DNA of 48,278 nucleotides from Pseudomonadota bacterium. Its GTDB lineage: Bacteria > Chloroflexota > Ktedonobacteria > Ktedonobacterales > JADMIN01. The notes beneath the pieces were generated by a model. The model saw nothing but the letters and a program-made list of their open reading frames with translations, had not been told where the DNA came from and did not search any database. Location: NCBI GenBank assembly GCA_021324535.1, contig JAJPIU010000122.1, positions 1-48,278 of the forward strand, read 5' to 3'. This document shows positions 17,268-25,093 of the stretch, in pieces (the stretch's first letter is position 1; each line of letters opens with the position of its first letter). Position numbers and translations under genes: made by a program.

Positions 17268-18623
17268 CTAGCCCCACAACTCCAACACGCCGTTGCGCAG
17301 GCCCACCCCCAGCAGCGGACGCGCGGCGTGCGTGGAGTAGGTCAGCGCGGTGATCGGCGCGGCAAACTCCCAGGTTTGCAGCATCTTCTGGCTGTGTGTG
17401 TCGTAGAGATCGAGCCGTGCCTCGCGCGCCAGCGCCAGCCGCTCGCCATCCGGCGTAAGCGCGATCAGCGCGTCCTGCGGCAGGCGACCGATCTCCACAG
17501 TGCGCTGCTGATGCGCGCGCAGGGCAAACAGCCGCACATGGCGATTGGCGCCGCCGACAGCGATCCAGCCCAGGTCGTGCGTGGCGGCGAACGGCGGGCG
17601 CAAAATGCCGGGCGGCTCCATAATCTGCTCGATGCGTTTTGGCTCGATGGCGCCCAGCAAAGTCTTGCTCAACAGGTTCCACAGCCGCAGATAGCTGCCC
17701 TTACCAAAGCGCGGCGCCGTGCCTGAAGCGAAGGTTGCCAGGAACGCGCCATCGCTTGCCAGCCAACGCTGCTGCACACGCCATCCCGCGTTGGGTGGCT
17801 CACGCAGCAGTCTCTCATTGCCGCCCTCCATGCAATGAAACGGCGTCGCCCAGACGGGGCTGACCTGCCCCATCAGCGGACGCGCAAAGACTGATGTGCC
17901 ACGCCGCCCTTGTTCGGCGAAACGGATGGGATCGTCGTTTGCCAGCGCCAGCGGCGCATCGGGCGTAGCCAGCCGGATCAGCGGTGGATCATCAAGCAGA
18001 ACGGCATCCATCGCGCCGATGGGAGCGCGCACGCCGGTATTCCAGATCGTCTGCCCATCGGCGACCGACCAGACACGCAATCCAAGCAACCCACCCCAGG
18101 CGGCTGCGAGCGTACCGCGTGGCGAGAGTCGTATCTCCTGCAACACACCCGCGTTTTGCCCCGCGCTATAGGCTAGCATATGCGCCAGGCGTTCATTGTG
18201 CAGGCTCCAGATCAGTGTCTGGCCATCTTGCTGGCCGCCACCAACAAACAGCCCATCATGGGTAAACGCAATCGAGGAGAGCGCCGGGCCAGGTGAACCC
18301 TCGAAACGCGCCACATGTGCAAGCGGCCCCGCCGAGACAGTGAGCGTGCCTGCGCGTGGAACAGATGCGCCGTCTGGCGTTTTGGTCACCTGTCCCTGGC
18401 GTTTGGGAATATCTGGCCGTTGCGCATCATAGAGCGCGCGGCGCTCTGGGTCGCTCAGCGTTTGATAAGCGACGTTGAGCTGGCTCATCTTCGCGGCGCT
18501 CTCGGCGCCAGCTCTATCGGGGTGATATTCCCAGGCAAGCCGCCGGTACGCCTGACGAATCGCCTCATCGTCAGCGTCCGGCCGCACGCCAAGCAGCGCA
18601 TAATAGTCAGGTTTATCTGCCAT
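17268..18623 (-). CDS. J-domain protein fused to WD40-like beta-propeller
   Basis: Residues 1-70 are a J domain with the HPD motif at 34-36 ('LAWEYHPDRAGAES') and the usual helices I-IV ('DYYALLGVRPDADDEAIRQA'), which would stimulate the ATPase of a DnaK partner. Residues about 95-451 have repeated WD-type strands: 'GQTLIWSLHNERLA', 'GLRVWSVADGQTIW', 'SYLRLWNLLSK', 'HVRLFALRAHQQ', 'RLDLYDTHSQK' and a final 'GVLELWG'. There is no Gly/Phe region or zinc finger as in DnaJ, so this is a type III J-protein in which the propeller probably selects the client. Convergent with the Tat-protein gene; the two stops are about 20 bases apart. Confidence 0.85.
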   Translation of the reverse strand: MADKPDYYALLGVRPDADDEAIRQAYRRLAWEYHPDRAGAESAAKMSQLNVAYQTLSDPERRALYDAQRPDIPKRQGQVTKTPDGASVPRAGTLTVSAGPLAHVARFEGSPGPALSSIAFTHDGLFVGGGQQDGQTLIWSLHNERLAHMLAYSAGQNAGVLQEIRLSPRGTLAAAWGGLLGLRVWSVADGQTIWNTGVRAPIGAMDAVLLDDPPLIRLATPDAPLALANDDPIRFAEQGRRGTSVFARPLMGQVSPVWATPFHCMEGGNERLLREPPNAGWRVQQRWLASDGAFLATFASGTAPRFGKGSYLRLWNLLSKTLLGAIEPKRIEQIMEPPGILRPPFAATHDLGWIAVGGANRHVRLFALRAHQQRTVEIGRLPQDALIALTPDGERLALAREARLDLYDTHSQKMLQTWEFAAPITALTYSTHAARPLLGVGLRNGVLELWG

Positions 18624-18725
18624 ACGTTGCCCGCATCCATCGCTTTCCAGGAATATCCAATATGCTCACATATCCTCTTGTATGTGTCTACGCATACGCC
18701 AGGAAATAGCCGCTGTCCTGCTACT

Positions 18726-18754
18726 CAATGATCATCAATGATCATCAATGATCA
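18726..18754. repeat. Decamer tandem repeat at the end of the RNase D-like gene
   Basis: The unit ATCATCAATG occurs in two exact copies with partial copies on both sides (period exactly 10). The last partial copy overlaps the stop codon of the exonuclease gene. GATCAT/ATGATC half-sites make it locally self-complementary. Confidence 0.7.
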
Positions 18755-20170
18755 ATTGGGGTCTTCGGGCGCCTGTCCCTCCGCATCCTTGCCACCGAAA
18801 CGTGCGCGTAACGCCGCGCGCCAGTCATCCGGCGCGGCGCCTGGCGCCTCATCCGGGGCGGATTCAGATGTCCACACACGCTGGCGAGACGCATCTGTCC
18901 ACCGGGAGTCCGGCGCTACGCCTGATGTTCCGCTGTCGCTCTCATTCCGGTGAGCCACCGTCTGCGCCAGCCTGCCCCAGCCTCGCCGATAGGGTAGCCG
19001 TGGTGGCTCACCGCTGGCGATGGCTGTGAGAGCGTTGGTCGTGGCCTGCCGTACATCAGGCGTCGGATCAGTGATCAGCAGTTTCAGCGGCTCAACCGCC
19101 TCTTTGTCGCGCAGCTTGCCCAGTGTGCGCGCGGCGCCGGATCGCTCCTCGGCTGAGGACGACGCCAGATAGGGGCGTACATCGGGCGCCAGCGCCGTCA
19201 GCGCCAGGTCGCCAATGAACCGCAACACTTTTGCCCGCTGCTGTGGATTGCGCAACACGCCGAGCGCCTGGCGAAGCGCGGCCTCCTGCGCGTTGAGATC
19301 GTCGGTCAGCCCGGCGTCTTCGAGCGCGTCTTCAACGGTGTACGAGCGCCCGCCTTCGAGGCTCGCCAGCAGCCATGACGCAATATCAGGTGAGACGGCG
19401 CTTGCCGGAACGATGTAGCGCGCGACCTGATCGGGATAGTTGGTCTTGAGCCACAAATAGAGCGTGTAGGTCATCTCGGCGTCGCGCGCGGCGTAGGCGA
19501 CCATCGCCGAGGTAAGCGGGCGCTTGCCCCAGTCCGCCCGTTGCAGACTTTTATCCATGCGCACGCCCGTCGCCCGCAGCAACATCGCCTGAAGGCCCGA
19601 TGCGCGCCCGCCAAAGAGCGACCGGCTGACGGCTTCCAGGTCGAGCGTCTGGCGGGCGACCAGCCCACGGGTCGCCAGCACGCGCTTGTCGGCGCTGGTA
19701 TCGTGAAACAGTTTGAGCGTCTCGGCGCGGCCCAGGATTTCTTGCAAAGGCGAGAGATCGGCCAGCCGGAGAGCGTCCACCACATACGAGGCGCGATAGT
19801 CGTTGTCAAAGGCGAACTGAAGCAGCGTCAGCTTATGCGAGGGATCGGTTGGCCTGCGGTAGGGCGTCTCGATGAACTCGGTGTCAATCGCCAGCACACG
19901 CGCGTCTTTTGCCTCGGCGACAAACGCCAGCAGGTCGGCGGGGCGGTCAATGAACAGGCGGCGCTTCCAGGTGGGAAGGGGCATCTGCGGCGCGCTGGCG
20001 CCACTATACTCTTCGGCTTCATCGCGCGCGCTATGCGCACGTCTCCTCCGCTCATCCTGTTTGCCAGCGGTGTTTGTCGCCTCGCCTGCGCGAGGCGCAG
20101 CCTTGTCAGGTGTTGTCGTTTCGTCCGCTTTGGCTCCTATGCTCGCTTCTCCCGGTTCGCTTTCCGCCAT
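18752..20170 (-). CDS. RNase D-like 3'-5' exonuclease with C-terminal HEAT repeats
   Basis: A 472-residue protein. After a charged, disordered 65-residue N-terminus, residues 70-245 form a DEDDy exonuclease domain as in RNase D: 'LAIDTEF' (D96, E98), 'LFHDTSADKRVL' (D161) and 'YAARDAEMT' (Y226, D230). All catalytic residues are present, so it should degrade RNA (tRNA 3' ends) or DNA from the 3' end. Instead of HRDC domains, the C-terminal part (about 300-410) has helical HEAT/PBS-type repeats: 'LRFIGDLALTALAPDVRPYL', 'EERSGAARTLGKLRDKEAVEPL', 'PDVRQATTNALTAIA'. The last 60 residues are disordered. The short decamer array sits at its 3' end. Confidence 0.85.
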   Translation of the reverse strand: MAESEPGEASIGAKADETTTPDKAAPRAGEATNTAGKQDERRRRAHSARDEAEEYSGASAPQMPLPTWKRRLFIDRPADLLAFVAEAKDARVLAIDTEFIETPYRRPTDPSHKLTLLQFAFDNDYRASYVVDALRLADLSPLQEILGRAETLKLFHDTSADKRVLATRGLVARQTLDLEAVSRSLFGGRASGLQAMLLRATGVRMDKSLQRADWGKRPLTSAMVAYAARDAEMTYTLYLWLKTNYPDQVARYIVPASAVSPDIASWLLASLEGGRSYTVEDALEDAGLTDDLNAQEAALRQALGVLRNPQQRAKVLRFIGDLALTALAPDVRPYLASSSAEERSGAARTLGKLRDKEAVEPLKLLITDPTPDVRQATTNALTAIASGEPPRLPYRRGWGRLAQTVAHRNESDSGTSGVAPDSRWTDASRQRVWTSESAPDEAPGAAPDDWRAALRARFGGKDAEGQAPEDPN

Positions 20171-20331
20171 GCGCGCTTGCCTTTCACATGCCGAAGAAAC
20201 TATCGCTGAGAGATAGTATATCTCATTTTCTGTTGGAGCGTGGTGAGAAACATACTATGCTCAAATATGATTTACTGCGCTATACAAGAATCTTTTGTAG
20301 CGACACATTCCAATTCGGTAAGGAGTCATCT

Positions 20332-20382
20332 ATGCCCAGAAAAGCGATTCGTGTATCGCATGTTTGGTATCACCCTCAATGA
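20332..20382 (+). other. Short leader frame or frame-displaced N-terminus of the EcoRI-like gene
   Basis: An ATG with the best ribosome site in the area (AAGGAG, 6 bases away) opens a 16-codon frame, MPRKAIRVSHVWYHPQ, that stops inside the restriction gene, one frame out. Its basic start resembles the basic N-terminus of EcoRI. Either it is a short leader coupled to the restriction gene, whose own ATG lacks a ribosome site, or a single extra base separates the true N-terminus from the rest. Confidence 0.4.
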
Positions 20383-21061
20383 TCAGTCGGCTGGCATAGA
20401 GGTTCGCCTTGCGGTTGCCATAAGCGAGTTGGAGCGACTCATTCTTGAAAAATATCAGATTGCAACGCACCACACCAAAGCCATCTACTTGAAAGATATA
20501 GTGGCCTCACTCAACGAATCATTTGGCAAGGCAAATGGATTCGTATTCACCAGAGCTATCCAGAACGACAAAACATTTCTCAAGCCAGAGGGTGGTCTAT
20601 TTTATGCGCTGGATCAATCAGGCGCAAGGCGCTACATCCTTGTCGCTGAAGCCAAGCGCCAGGGAACTAACGATCAGCGGCAGGCGGAAGGTAAGCCTAA
20701 GCAAGCCAAGGGCAATGCCGTTGAGCGTTTGAGGAAGAACATGCAGGGCATAGATTGCCTGTTCGCAGGTGAAGCCATTACGCCATTCGTTTATTTTGGC
20801 GAGGGTGTAGACTTTGCGCCTGAAAGCTCAATCCTTGATCGTGTTGCAACCATGAACAGCTTCTTTCCCCTGAACACCATCCACGTTGACAAGATATATA
20901 TTACCCAACCTGCGCCGGAAATCTTCAAGCCTGCGTCTCTCTTTTTCCGAGAAGCGCCGTGGACTCCTGCGGAAATGCTGGATGTACTTTGGACGGTCTG
21001 CCAGCGTTCCATCGAATACTTTGACGCGAAGTATGGCCTCCAGCGTGTTCCGCCCAGTTAA
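20360..21061 (+). CDS. EcoRI-family type II restriction endonuclease
   Basis: A 233-residue protein from this ATG (no clear ribosome site; see the overlapping short frame). Similarity to EcoRI is recognisable by eye: 'FLKPEGGLFYALDQSGARR' against EcoRI KPDGG, 'YILVAEAKRQG' against 'VVLVAEAKHQG', and 'GNAVERLRKN' against 'GNAIERSHKN'. The catalytic ExK is E97/K99, and the preceding acidic residue lies exactly 20 residues earlier, as in EcoRI (D91/E111), but is Glu (E77) instead of Asp. N119 and R123 of GNAVER correspond to EcoRI N141 and R145, which contact the AA of the AATT core; R161 corresponds to R200. Expected target therefore contains AATT, possibly GAATTC. AT-richer than neighbours; convergent with its methyltransferase. 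Probably horizontally acquired. Confidence 0.82.
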   Translation: MFGITLNDQSAGIEVRLAVAISELERLILEKYQIATHHTKAIYLKDIVASLNESFGKANGFVFTRAIQNDKTFLKPEGGLFYALDQSGARRYILVAEAKRQGTNDQRQAEGKPKQAKGNAVERLRKNMQGIDCLFAGEAITPFVYFGEGVDFAPESSILDRVATMNSFFPLNTIHVDKIYITQPAPEIFKPASLFFREAPWTPAEMLDVLWTVCQRSIEYFDAKYGLQRVPPS

Positions 21062-22374
21062 AACAATGACAATTGCTCGGCGCTTCTATCTGGCAGCGAA
21101 AGGACGGACTCTTCTTCACGCCAGATACTCTCGGCGAGTTTTTCAACCTGCCCGACGCAAGGTTTCCCTTGTGTGTCGAGTACCGCCAAAAACTCAACGT
21201 TGTGCGGTTTCGGAGACATACGGGGCGTGCTGACACGATACCGCTTGTAGCGTTGTGTGAATATCTGCACACTACCTCTTTCGGCTAGCGCGCGTAGCAT
21301 CCCTTCGAGCGGCATATTCCCATCAGTGCTATAGCTCGTAAGTATCCAGCGTGCATCGAGATCGCGTATAAGCCTATGGAATGCGGGAAGCGCCTCGCGG
21401 GCGGAGTTATAGAGTGAGCGCCGAGCCGTGCGCCAGTCCTTACGAATAGCTGATTTATCATGTTGCCTACCATTGACGATGATATGCTGATGAAGTTGCG
21501 GCTTGTCCCAATGCGCGACAGTGTTGAGTACATGGTAATTACTGCCGTAGGGGTGCTGATTGTACGGCGGATCGAGGTAGACAATATCGGGGCGCTTTCC
21601 AAGAACCTGCGGCAATTGTTTTGCCAGCGTCTGTGCATCTTCACGGAGCGCAATATTCTCTTGCTCGTTATCAAAGAGAACCGGAGCCGCCAGCTTCATC
21701 AGGCTACGAATGCGATAGAGCGCCGTGGCTGTGTTTCCACCCCATCCATGATGAAACCCCTTGAACACGCCGCTTGTGTTACTGACATAGCTGACTGCAT
21801 AGATCAACGCGCTCAACAGATAAGCCCGCTCATCAGCGGAGATCACCTCGTCGGCTTCCCACGCAGCTATACGCTCGCGCATCGCGTCGATTCGTTCGCC
21901 GTTCTGGCGCGTAAAGAACATCCGCTCAAGCGCAGGATCGGGGTGTTCATCGTCGGCGGGGCAAAGATGCTGAGCGATGTAGCCATAATATGGTGGAAGG
22001 GTGTTCAGCGTATTGATGGCGCAGGCGGCTCCCCCTAGCCGCTCAAACGCTGGTGTGTGATTGAGGGCGACTGTTCCCTGAGCAATCTCGTCTGCATAGG
22101 GTTCCCAATCATTGGCGACGACCCGAAACCCAAGCGTCTTGGCAAAGCGCGCAACGACTGTGCTTCCAGTGAACAGATCGACAAACGTCCCACCAGCGCA
22201 ACCAGTCGCCGCTATTCCGCGCGCGATCAACGACAAGAGTTTGCGTTTGTTGCTGATATAGGGAATAAGCTGCGAGTAGGTGTATTCATCGGTGCGGACG
22301 GCGGCATGCTGCCTGGTGCGGTAGCGCGCATGGCGTGGTAAGCCGACAACATCCTGCTCGACAGCATACGCCAT
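21058..22374 (-). CDS. D12-class adenine-specific DNA methyltransferase (restriction-modification partner)
   Basis: A 438-residue N6-adenine methyltransferase of the D12/Dam-like class. Visible motifs: motif X region 'LIPYISNKRKLLSLI' (36-50), AdoMet motif I 'FVDLFTGSTVVARFAK' (64-79) and catalytic motif IV DPPY (268-271), with 'SGVFKGFHHGWGG' in between. The insert around 100-200 probably holds the target-recognition part. It has a GGAGG ribosome site 9 bases before the ATG. The stop codon overlaps that of the EcoRI-like gene tail to tail through a shared TTAA, so the two form a compact convergent restriction-modification pair; it should protect the same AATT-containing site by adenine methylation. 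EcoRI's own methyltransferase belongs to a different class, so this pairing is noteworthy. Confidence 0.88.
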   Translation of the reverse strand: MAYAVEQDVVGLPRHARYRTRQHAAVRTDEYTYSQLIPYISNKRKLLSLIARGIAATGCAGGTFVDLFTGSTVVARFAKTLGFRVVANDWEPYADEIAQGTVALNHTPAFERLGGAACAINTLNTLPPYYGYIAQHLCPADDEHPDPALERMFFTRQNGERIDAMRERIAAWEADEVISADERAYLLSALIYAVSYVSNTSGVFKGFHHGWGGNTATALYRIRSLMKLAAPVLFDNEQENIALREDAQTLAKQLPQVLGKRPDIVYLDPPYNQHPYGSNYHVLNTVAHWDKPQLHQHIIVNGRQHDKSAIRKDWRTARRSLYNSAREALPAFHRLIRDLDARWILTSYSTDGNMPLEGMLRALAERGSVQIFTQRYKRYRVSTPRMSPKPHNVEFLAVLDTQGKPCVGQVEKLAESIWREEESVLSLPDRSAEQLSLF

Positions 22375-22468
22375 TGTGGTAAGCCCTCCACCTGCGCTCC
22401 GCCGGAGAGCGCCTTTGGAACAAGTTTACCATAGCCAGGAGTGAAAAGCAACAAGACGACCATCTTTC

Positions 22469-23761
22469 TCATTTCAAGGTCTCGGCAAGCGCCTGTAAAA
22501 ATAGCTCCACATCCGTCACCAGGCCCATCGCCTGCGTCGTGCCGCGATCCGCCAGCTTCGTCACCACCGCCGGATTGATGTCTACCACCACGCAATGAAC
22601 CGTGGCCGGAAGCATATTGCCGGTGGCGATGGCGTGCAGCATCGAGGCCGCCATCACGGCCACCTCAATACCCTGCACGGCGGCGCGCATGCGGTTCTGC
22701 GCAACCATCGAATCGGTGATCACCCCTGGCATCGGCCCATCGTCGCGGATTGAACCCGCCAGCACAAGCTCCACGCCGTGATCCAGTGCGGCGGCCACAA
22801 TGCCATTGCCAAGCAATCCCTGCGCGCGTGCGGCTTCAAGCGATCCTGCGGCGCGCACGGCGTTGATCGCGCGAAGATGGTTGCGATGCCCGTGCTCCAC
22901 TGGTTGGCCCGTCTTCAGATCGATCCCTAGCGAGGTGCCAAACATCGCCGCCTCGATGTCGTGCGCGATGATCGCGTTGCCGCCGAAGATGGTCTGGATG
23001 TAGCCCCGACGGATCAGCGTGGCGATATGCTCACGCGCCGCCGTATGCACCACCGCCGGGCCAAGCACAAAGAGAATTTTGCCACCGTGCGCGCGCGCCG
23101 CGCGCATCGCCTCGGCCACCTCAGCAATCGCCAGCGCCTTCGCCCGCTCGGACGATGCGCCGCCCTGCATGAAACCAAAGACCTCGCGCTGGCGTGGCCG
23201 CTCCAACGGCTCCACTCGCACGCCATCGAAGCCAACCACCACCTCGTCGCCCACACGCGCCTCGTGCATCGGGCAAGCCATGGCGCGCCCGGCGGCGCGA
23301 TCAATCAGGATCGCCACATCCATCTCGATGCGCTCTACCTCGATCCAGCGCCCATCCAGCGAGACAAAAGTGGGCAGATTCGTGGTGGAGTAAAAGTCGT
23401 CGGGCAACACGCCTGGCTGGGTGACACGCGCCGTGCGTATGTCGCGCGGGGCCGCTGGCATGGCGCCAAGCTGCTGCAACTGGTTGAGGAGCTCTGTCAG
23501 GCGCTTTTTGGAGTGGGCAATCACTTCGATACGCGCATAACTTGGCTCGGTCTCGCTTTGGCCCACTTGCATCTCCACAACACGAAAGTGCGCGCCTGCG
23601 TCTTCAATGGCGCCCCAGACGCGCGGCAAAATATACGAATCAATGATATGACCGCGTAGCTCAATCTCTGCGCTTGCCTCGCGTGCGCGCTGGCGCGACG
23701 CTCCCTTGCCATTGGCTGCTTCCGGCCTGTGATTCGGATGGTTCGCTGTATCTGTACCCAT
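22469..23761 (-). CDS. LOR/SDH-type ornithine cyclodeaminase (TIGR00300 family)
   Basis: A 430-residue protein matching the conserved 'LOR/SDH bifunctional enzyme' domain family first seen in archaea and cyanobacteria. Members include the NAD-dependent ornithine cyclodeaminase of Methanococcus and the C-terminal half of cyanobacterial ArgZ/AgrE; they convert ornithine to proline and ammonia. Features: an N-terminal ferredoxin-like domain ('ELRGHIIDSYILPRVWGAIE'), a 'MACPMHEARVGDEVVVG' strand region, then a Rossmann-like part with 'KILFVLGPAVVHTA', 'IFGGNAIIAHDIEAAMFGTS', 'GSIRDDGPMPGVITDSM' and 'HCVVVDINPAVVTKLADRG'. The guanidino-hydrolase domain of ArgZ is absent, so arginine is not expected as substrate. 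It precedes the methyltransferase gene on the same strand by about 95 bases. Confidence 0.8.
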   Translation of the reverse strand: MGTDTANHPNHRPEAANGKGASRQRAREASAEIELRGHIIDSYILPRVWGAIEDAGAHFRVVEMQVGQSETEPSYARIEVIAHSKKRLTELLNQLQQLGAMPAAPRDIRTARVTQPGVLPDDFYSTTNLPTFVSLDGRWIEVERIEMDVAILIDRAAGRAMACPMHEARVGDEVVVGFDGVRVEPLERPRQREVFGFMQGGASSERAKALAIAEVAEAMRAARAHGGKILFVLGPAVVHTAAREHIATLIRRGYIQTIFGGNAIIAHDIEAAMFGTSLGIDLKTGQPVEHGHRNHLRAINAVRAAGSLEAARAQGLLGNGIVAAALDHGVELVLAGSIRDDGPMPGVITDSMVAQNRMRAAVQGIEVAVMAASMLHAIATGNMLPATVHCVVVDINPAVVTKLADRGTTQAMGLVTDVELFLQALAETLK

Positions 23762-24017
23762 TATTTCGGCTCTTTCTAAAGCGAGCTGGTAGCTTGCCCT
23801 GTACGGCAGCAGGTGATCGGGAACAATCGGCGAAGCGCCCCGACCATGCCGACGCAGGGTAAGTATTTGACGGCGTTTTGCTTGTAGTGTAGCATCTTCT
23901 TCAGTAGCATCTTTTCATGAGAATTGGTGAGCATGGAGATAGTGGCTGGCGGAATCAGGCAGCCAGGTCAATGTGGCAGCGAAGATGGGCCACGATTTTG
24001 AGAGGAACGGCGACGCG

Positions 24018-25025
24018 ATGTTTTGTCTTGGTTGTGGCTCTGAAATCCCACTTCGCTCTGAGTATTGCCCAGTCTGTGGGCAGCGCATCGGCCCCCAGGG
24101 AGGCATCGCGCCGACGCCCAAGCCCAAAGAGGCGCCCATCGCTGCATTCCAACCACCCGATACGTCCGAGCAACGACACCCCATATACCCCAGCATGACA
24201 AGTGATACCGCTCCACATATCAGCGCATTGCCGGGTCATCCCCCACTGACAAGCGGCTCTATTGGCCTGGGCGATCTCGATGGGTTTGCCTTCCCGCGCG
24301 ATACACCGGGCCGTGTGGCGCTTGGCGCGGCGGCGGCCATCATCGTCAGCGTCTTCCTGCCCTGGGTCTCGCTTGCCTCGTATACCCTCATCCCGATTCA
24401 AGTCACTACGCCAGCGTTTGTAATCATCGGCGCGGCGGGGGTCGCGGCGCTGCCTGCCTTCTGGACACCCGTCCGGCGACGCTTACCTGCGGCTGTGCTG
24501 CCGTTTGGACTTGGCGCGTGCCTGTTTGGCATGGGAATGATCATTCTCACGTTTGTTGGCCCATTCGCCTCAGCCTTCATCACCCAGGTCATGATCGCGA
24601 TGACAGGCGACAGCCTGCCACCAAGCTCGTCGCCCGACACGTCATCAGGAATACAGATTCCAATAAGCGCGGGTCTGGGGCTGTATCTCTTTCTGCTGGC
24701 TGCGGCGGCGCTCACCGTCAGTGGCTACTTTGTGCTGATCGAAGCTACCATCGCAACGGCGCCACGCGCGCAGCCAGCGCCCATGCCTGCCAGCATGCTC
24801 CCACCTTATCCACCCGCTCCTGCCGCTCCTGCTCAGGCGCCGCTCCCGCTTTCGCCAACGACCCCAGGCTCCCAAGGGCAAGGAGCTACAGCATCCACGC
24901 CAGCGGCCAGCGCGCCACCACAGCCGGGCGATCTCCGCTGGGAGCAGGAGATCGCCTCTCCACCCGTGGTGCGCCGCCCACCTACCGCCGGAAGGCCCAA
25001 CCCTGGCCGTCTGCCACGCCACTGA
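24018..25025 (+). CDS. Zinc-ribbon membrane protein with four transmembrane helices
   Basis: From the ATG chosen (GAGAGGA upstream) the 335-residue protein opens with a zinc ribbon, CLGCG...CPVCG, then a Pro-rich linker of about 80 residues. Four hydrophobic segments follow: 'VALGAAAAIIVSVFLPWVSLAS', 'FVIIGAAGVAALPAFW', 'LPFGLGACLFGMGMIILTF' and 'GLGLYLFLLAAAALTVSGYFVLI'. The C-terminal 90 residues are Pro/Ala-rich and disordered. This ribbon-linker-helices plan is frequent in Chloroflexota proteins of unknown role. GTG (23973) and ATG (23985) codons upstream in frame are less likely starts. Divergent from the ornithine cyclodeaminase gene across about 250 bases without other genes. Confidence 0.7.
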   Translation: MFCLGCGSEIPLRSEYCPVCGQRIGPQGGIAPTPKPKEAPIAAFQPPDTSEQRHPIYPSMTSDTAPHISALPGHPPLTSGSIGLGDLDGFAFPRDTPGRVALGAAAAIIVSVFLPWVSLASYTLIPIQVTTPAFVIIGAAGVAALPAFWTPVRRRLPAAVLPFGLGACLFGMGMIILTFVGPFASAFITQVMIAMTGDSLPPSSSPDTSSGIQIPISAGLGLYLFLLAAAALTVSGYFVLIEATIATAPRAQPAPMPASMLPPYPPAPAAPAQAPLPLSPTTPGSQGQGATASTPAASAPPQPGDLRWEQEIASPPVVRRPPTAGRPNPGRLPRH

Positions 25026-25093
25026 TACCACTGACTGACTGCGCCCCTACCCGATAATGTCCTAGAGCATTGCCAACTGCAACGGAGAAACCT

